From DASULK01 sp036278255 (GTDB lineage: Bacteria > Actinomycetota > Actinomycetes > Mycobacteriales > Micromonosporaceae): a stretch of DNA of 25,266 nt. Of this stretch, positions 22,003 to 25,266 are shown in pieces. The stretch is taken from the NCBI GenBank assembly GCA_036278255.1, contig DASULK010000094.1, positions 1-25,266 on the forward strand, read 5' to 3'. Both the position numbers and the translations under genes were made by a program. Under the pieces are notes generated by a model that had not been told where the DNA came from, searched no databases, and worked only from the letters and a program-made list of their open reading frames with translations. The first letter of the stretch is position 1; each line of letters opens with the position of its first letter.

Positions 22003-22575
22003 ATGGCCGTCCACCTCACCCGTATCTACACCAGAACCGGCGACACTGGTACGACCCGGCTGGCAAACAACGACCAGGTCGAGAAGACCGATCCCCGCAT
22101 CGTCGCGTATGCCGACGTTGACGAGAGCAATGCCGCGGTCGGTGTCGCTATCGCGCTCGGGCAGCTCACTGACGACGTGCGCGCTGTCCTGGCAACTGTC
22201 CAGAACGAGCTATTCGACGTAGGCGCCGATCTCGCAACCCCGGCGGATCCGGATCCGGAGTACCCGCCACTGCGGGTCACCGAGGAGTACGTCAACCGAC
22301 TTGAGGGCTGGTGCGACGAATACAATTCCCGACTCGGCAATCTCGACTCCTTCATCCTGCCGGGCGGCACTCCGGGCGCGGCGCTGTTGCATATGGCACG
22401 CACCGTCGTCCGGCGCGCGGAACGCGCGGCGTGGGCGCTGATGAGTTACGAACCGGACCGAACCAGTCCTCTCCCGGCAAAGTATCTCAACCGGTTGTCG
22501 GATCTGTTGTTCATCCTGGCGAGAACCGCTAACCCGGACGGTGACGTGCTCTGGGTGCCCGGAGGCAAGCGGTAA
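22003..22575 (+). CDS. pduO: Cob(I)alamin adenosyltransferase, PduO type
   Basis: A 190-residue adenosyltransferase that makes adenosylcobalamin from cob(I)alamin and ATP, supplying the cofactor for Ecm and methylmalonyl-CoA mutase. The ATP-binding N-terminal motif is YTRTGDTGTTRL (9-20). The helical core includes VVRRAERAAW (about 136-145) and the conserved C-terminal YLNRLSDLLFILAR (about 161-174), both part of the PduO trimer active site. The frame extends 41 residues upstream, but these are low-complexity; the ATG at 22003 is supported by the leaderless -10. Many actinobacteria have this gene next to the ATP synthase operon, so proximity to ecm may be incidental. Confidence 0.93.
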   Translation: MAVHLTRIYTRTGDTGTTRLANNDQVEKTDPRIVAYADVDESNAAVGVAIALGQLTDDVRAVLATVQNELFDVGADLATPADPDPEYPPLRVTEEYVNRLEGWCDEYNSRLGNLDSFILPGGTPGAALLHMARTVVRRAERAAWALMSYEPDRTSPLPAKYLNRLSDLLFILARTANPDGDVLWVPGGKR

Positions 22576-22643
22576 GGCAGGCGGGGCATCGGCACGCCTG
22601 GGGGTTACCCGACCTGGCGGCAGCCTCACATCACCGCCCCGTC

Positions 22644-22699
22644 GATCTAGGGCTTCTGGTCGTAATCGGAGATCAAAATACGACCACAAGCCCTAGATC
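22644..22699. terminator. 21-bp stem bidirectional terminator (one mismatch)
   Basis: Arms 22644-22664 and 22679-22699 pair except for one position, around a 14-nt A-rich loop. It lies between the convergent adenosyltransferase and DUF2550 genes in a 152-bp gap and would end the ATP synthase transcript as well as the adenosyltransferase transcript. Confidence 0.8.
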
Positions 22700-22727
22700 A
22701 ACGACAAGGGGGGGCCGGGTGGGTGAG

Positions 22728-23180
22728 CTAGGTGACCGGCCAGTCGGTCGCCAGACGCGGCGAGGCCGCTCCGGGCGGGGCGGCCTCGATCCAGGAGAGA
22801 AACCCGGCGGCGGTCGACTGCGCCATCGCAATCTCCACCGGGGCATGGTGGCTGGTACAGCGGAGAATCACCCAGTCGGCAGGGAGAAAGAGTCGCTCCT
22901 GCCCCTCCGGGCGCCGGCGATGCTCCACCGCCAACCCGTGACGGGACAGCACCCGCTTGGGCCGGATCGCAAAGCTAAACATGCGGTACCAACGCAGCTC
23001 ATCACCGGCGAACCGGGCAAAGCCGGGCGACCAGCCCCGTTCCCGGAGCATCGTCGACACCCGCAGATACAGCCGGATGGTGCCACCGGCCCGGACCACC
23101 AGAGCCCGCCGGAGGAACAGCAGCGCCACCGCAGCGAGCAGGATGAGGACGCCGATTCCGATCCACTCCAAGACCATCAT
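22728..23180 (-). CDS. DUF2550 membrane-anchored protein
   Basis: A 150-residue actinobacterial protein of the DUF2550 family, function unknown. An N-terminal transmembrane helix (about 4-24) is followed by a cytoplasmic domain with GWSPGFARFAGDELRWYRMFS (about 50-70), RPKRVLSRHGL and a Pro-rich end. It starts 13 bp after the atpC stop, with GGAG about 8 nt before the ATG at 23180 (a second ATG follows directly). The gene is commonly found at the end of actinobacterial ATP synthase operons; no role in the synthase is established to my knowledge. Confidence 0.87.
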   Translation of the reverse strand: MMVLEWIGIGVLILLAAVALLFLRRALVVRAGGTIRLYLRVSTMLRERGWSPGFARFAGDELRWYRMFSFAIRPKRVLSRHGLAVEHRRRPEGQERLFLPADWVILRCTSHHAPVEIAMAQSTAAGFLSWIEAAPPGAASPRLATDWPVT

Positions 23181-23193
23181 CGACGTCTCCGGC

Positions 23194-23475
23194 TCAGCTG
23201 GTCGGGGCGGCGGCCGGCTTGGCGCTCTCGGCGAGGACGGTGACCCCGTCAGCGGTCACGGAGAGAAAGCCGCCGTCCACGTCGAAGGTGAGCTGGTCAC
23301 CACCGGCAAGCTTGACACGGACCTGGCCGGGCTCGGCGAGCTGGCCCAGCAGCGGAGCGTGGCCCGGCATGACGCCGAGTTCCCCCTCCGTCGTCCGCGC
23401 GAGGAGCATCTCGGCCTCACCGGACCAGACCTTCTCCTCCACGGCTACGAGCTCGACGTGCAACTGCTTTGCCAC
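23194..23475 (-). CDS. atpC: ATP synthase epsilon subunit, short form lacking the C-terminal helices
   Basis: A 93-residue epsilon subunit of the F1 central stalk. The beta-sandwich domain is complete (LHVELVAVEEKVWSGEA at 5-21, GELGVMPGHAPLL at 31-43, VDGGFLSVTADGVTVLAES at 66-84). The protein then ends with a nine-residue KPAAAPTS-type tail, where E. coli (about 139 aa) and M. tuberculosis (about 121 aa) continue into two helices that inhibit ATP hydrolysis. The stop is followed at once by the DUF2550 ribosome binding site, so this is not an obvious frameshift. The GTG at 23475 has AAGGAG 5 nt upstream. It is separated from atpD by 299 bp with a terminator-like hairpin, so it may have its own promoter (TAGACT on the minus strand at 23534-23539). 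Confidence 0.93.
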   Translation of the reverse strand: MAKQLHVELVAVEEKVWSGEAEMLLARTTEGELGVMPGHAPLLGQLAEPGQVRVKLAGGDQLTFDVDGGFLSVTADGVTVLAESAKPAAAPTS

Positions 23476-23533
23476 GCTGTCTCCTTGTACGACGGGATGG
23501 CCCGCTGCGGCGGATTGGCTAGGGGATGCGCCG

Positions 23534-23539
23534 AGTCTA
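23534..23539 (-). promoter_or_regulatory. Possible -10 (TAGACT) for atpC
   Basis: TAGACT lies 58 nt upstream of the atpC GTG. No good -35 is visible. It is proposed because a strong hairpin separates atpC from atpD. Confidence 0.3.
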
Positions 23540-23722
23540 ATCCGACCTTCGCGCGGATCACGTAGCGGGTGGCAGGACACACATCCGTCAGCCCGGACGC
23601 GCACCGCCTTCCCCTGCCGGCGGCTCCCGCCGGGTGCTGGCCGGCTCCACCGGCCCCCGCAACACAGACACGCCAGCGGGTGTGGGGCGGCCCAACCGAC
23701 GGATCAGGATCACCACTGCAGA

Positions 23723-23760
23723 CGTTGAAGGGACCGAGCCAAGGCGCGGTCCCTTCAACG
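23723..23760. terminator. Hairpin between atpD and atpC
   Basis: A perfect 14-bp stem (23723-23736 with 23747-23760) encloses a further GCC-AA-GGC stem. It begins 14 bp after the atpD stop on the minus strand. It has no T-tract. The rest of the 299-bp gap holds no supported gene. It may terminate or attenuate, or protect the upstream message from decay. Confidence 0.65.
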
Positions 23761-23774
23761 GTGGTAGTGGGCTG

Positions 23775-25211
23775 CTACTTCATCAGCTCGTGGGCCTTAC
23801 GCTCCAGGTCATCCAGGCCACCGCACATGAAGAACGCCTGCTCCGGGAAGTGGTCGTACTCCCCTTCGCTGATCTTCCGGAAGGCCTCGATGGTCTCCTT
23901 GATCGGCACCGTCGAACCCTTGATGCCGGTGAACTGCTCGGCGGCGTAGGTGTTCTGCGACAGGAAGCGCTCGATCCGCCGGGCCCGGGCCACGGTGATC
24001 TTGTCCTCCTCCGAGAGCTCCTCGATACCGAGGATCGCGATGATGTCCTGCAGGTCCTTGTAGCGCTGCAGGATCCGCTTCACCTCGGAGGCGACGGCGT
24101 AGTGCTCGGCACCGACGTACTCCGCCGCGAGAATCCGCGACGAGGAGGCCAGCGGGTCCACCGCCGGGTAGATGCCCTTGTCGGAGATCGACCGCTCCAG
24201 GTTAGTGGTGGCGTCAAGGTGGGCGAAGGTCGTCGCCGGAGCCGGGTCGGTGTAGTCGTCCGCGGGCACGTAGATCGCCTGCATCGAGGTGATCGCCTGC
24301 CCCCGCACCGAGGTGATCCGCTCCTGCAGCTCCCCCATCTCGTCGGCGAGCGTCGGCTGGTAACCCACCGCGCTCGGCATCCGGCCGAGCAGGGTGGAGA
24401 CCTCCGACCCGGCCTGGGTGAAGCGGAAGATGTTGTCGACGAAGAGCAGCACTTCCTGCTTCTGCACATCACGGAAGTACTCCGCCATGGTCAGCGCGGT
24501 CAGCGCGACCCGCAGCCGGGTGCCGGGCGGCTCATCCATCTGCCCGAAAACCAGCGCGGTCTTGTCGATAACGCCGGAGTCGGTCATCTCGTGGATGAGG
24601 TCGTTCCCCTCACGGGTCCGCTCCCCCACCCCGGCGAAGACCGAGGTACCACCGAAGTTGTTGGCAACCCGGATAATCATCTCCTGGATGAGCACCGTCT
24701 TGCCGACGCCCGCGCCCCCGAACAGGCCGATCTTGCCACCCTTGACGTACGGGGCGAGCAGGTCGAGCACCTTGATGCCGGTCTCCAGCATCTCGGTCTT
24801 CGGCTCCAAATCGGCGAACGCCGGCGCCTTGCGGTGAATCCCCCACCGCTCCTTCACCTCAAGCCGCTCACCCGCCTTGAGGTTGAGGCACTCACCGATC
24901 GCGTTGAAGACCCGGCCCTTGGTGACGTCACCGACGGGCACCGAGATCGGGGCGCCGGTGTCCCGCACCTCGACCCCGCGGACCAGGCCGTCGGTCGGCT
25001 GCATCGAGATCGCCCGCACCGTGTTATCGCCCAGGTGCTGCGCGACCTCCAGGGTCAGCGTCTTGTCCCCCTCGGAGAGCGAGACGTCGACATGCAGAGC
25101 GTTGAAGATGTCCGGCATGGCGTCACGCGGGAACTCGGCGTCGACGACCGGGCCGATGACCCGGACCACGCGGCCGGTTGCCGTCTTGGTCTCAACAGTG
25201 GCTGCAGTCAT
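23775..25211 (-). CDS. atpD: ATP synthase F1 beta subunit
   Basis: A 478-residue catalytic subunit of the F1 ATPase, peripheral on the cytoplasmic side of the membrane. Walker A GGAGVGKT is at 165-172, the arginine and glutamate region VGERTREGNDL at about 195-205, VFGQMDEPPG at 221-230, the LLFVDNIFRFTQAG Walker B region near 255-268, and the lever motif EELSEED near 394-400. The length is normal. The ATG at 25211 overlaps the last base of the atpG stop (TGATG), so the two are translationally coupled, with GGGAAGTG upstream inside atpG. Downstream is a hairpin, then atpC. Confidence 0.98.
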   Translation of the reverse strand: MTAATVETKTATGRVVRVIGPVVDAEFPRDAMPDIFNALHVDVSLSEGDKTLTLEVAQHLGDNTVRAISMQPTDGLVRGVEVRDTGAPISVPVGDVTKGRVFNAIGECLNLKAGERLEVKERWGIHRKAPAFADLEPKTEMLETGIKVLDLLAPYVKGGKIGLFGGAGVGKTVLIQEMIIRVANNFGGTSVFAGVGERTREGNDLIHEMTDSGVIDKTALVFGQMDEPPGTRLRVALTALTMAEYFRDVQKQEVLLFVDNIFRFTQAGSEVSTLLGRMPSAVGYQPTLADEMGELQERITSVRGQAITSMQAIYVPADDYTDPAPATTFAHLDATTNLERSISDKGIYPAVDPLASSSRILAAEYVGAEHYAVASEVKRILQRYKDLQDIIAILGIEELSEEDKITVARARRIERFLSQNTYAAEQFTGIKGSTVPIKETIEAFRKISEGEYDHFPEQAFFMCGGLDDLERKAHELMK

Positions 25212-25266
25212 CACAATTCACTTCCCGATGCGGCCAGCGCGTTGGCGCCGCCGACGATCTCGCTGA
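25211..25266 (-). CDS. atpG: ATP synthase gamma subunit, last 17 codons (partial)
   Basis: The minus strand reads SEIVGGANALAASGSEL then TGA (25211-25213), matching the conserved gamma C-terminus (EIVGGAxAL). The remainder lies beyond the window. The order atpG-atpD-atpC is the standard operon order. Confidence 0.88.
   Translation of the reverse strand, partial: SEIVGGANALAASGSEL

Noticed and set aside
23476..23604. N-terminal extension of atpC to 23604
   Set aside because: The extra residues are unconserved, and a strong AAGGAG and the family N-terminus place the start at 23475.

Overview
The window is high-GC actinobacterial chromosome. I infer Micromonosporaceae (Micromonospora/Salinispora-like) from codon use, the frequency of apparently leaderless genes, a natural Cys-to-Asp MurA, NucS and paired polar-growth coiled-coil proteins; no marker gene proves the family. 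I see no rRNA, tRNA, CRISPR array, insertion sequence or phage gene. It looks like core chromosome with no intergenic stretch of 300 bases or more.

Layout. 1-3749 is an acyl-CoA block: partial meaB GTPase and acetyl-CoA acetyltransferase on the minus strand, divergent from methylmalonyl/ethylmalonyl-CoA epimerase and crotonyl-CoA carboxylase/reductase (ccr). 3802-6811 holds two DivIVA-domain coiled-coil proteins of the Scy/FilP type. 6860-10853 (minus) carries two alpha/beta hydrolases, a small zinc-ribbon protein and a tandem-fused 3-hydroxyacyl-CoA dehydrogenase. 11048-15722 has an aldehyde dehydrogenase, an orphan prepilin peptidase, nucS, a DUF4126 membrane protein, a polysaccharide deacetylase and a small ORF. 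15727-17742 (minus) is ethylmalonyl-CoA mutase (ecm), divergent from an ABC-2 exporter pair (17868-19531). 19619-22575 contains a 3-hydroxybutyryl-CoA dehydrogenase, murA and a PduO-type cobalamin adenosyltransferase. 22728-25266 (minus) is the 3' end of the ATP synthase operon (atpG end, atpD, atpC) followed by a DUF2550 gene.

How it fits together. Thiolase, two 3-hydroxyacyl-CoA dehydrogenases, Ccr, epimerase and Ecm are most of the first half of the ethylmalonyl-CoA pathway. MeaB (mutase chaperone) and the adenosyltransferase (adenosylcobalamin supply) support the B12 step. Crotonase, methylsuccinyl-CoA dehydrogenase, mesaconyl-CoA hydratase and the lyase are not in the window. ccr and ecm lie over 13 kb apart on opposite strands, yet each has a similar 16-bp imperfect palindrome in its promoter (2271-2286 and 17756-17771), suggesting a shared TetR-like repressor. 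A different inverted repeat (1736-1751) lies between thiolase and epimerase.

Other points of interest: ten genes have a TAnnnT-like -10 element only 6-7 nt before the start codon; the ATP synthase epsilon subunit lacks its C-terminal inhibitory helices and is separated from atpD by 299 bp containing a strong hairpin; the second half of the fused dehydrogenase has lost the acidic NAD-selecting residue; one coiled-coil protein has eight exact 11-residue repeats and the other a recent 66-bp internal duplication.
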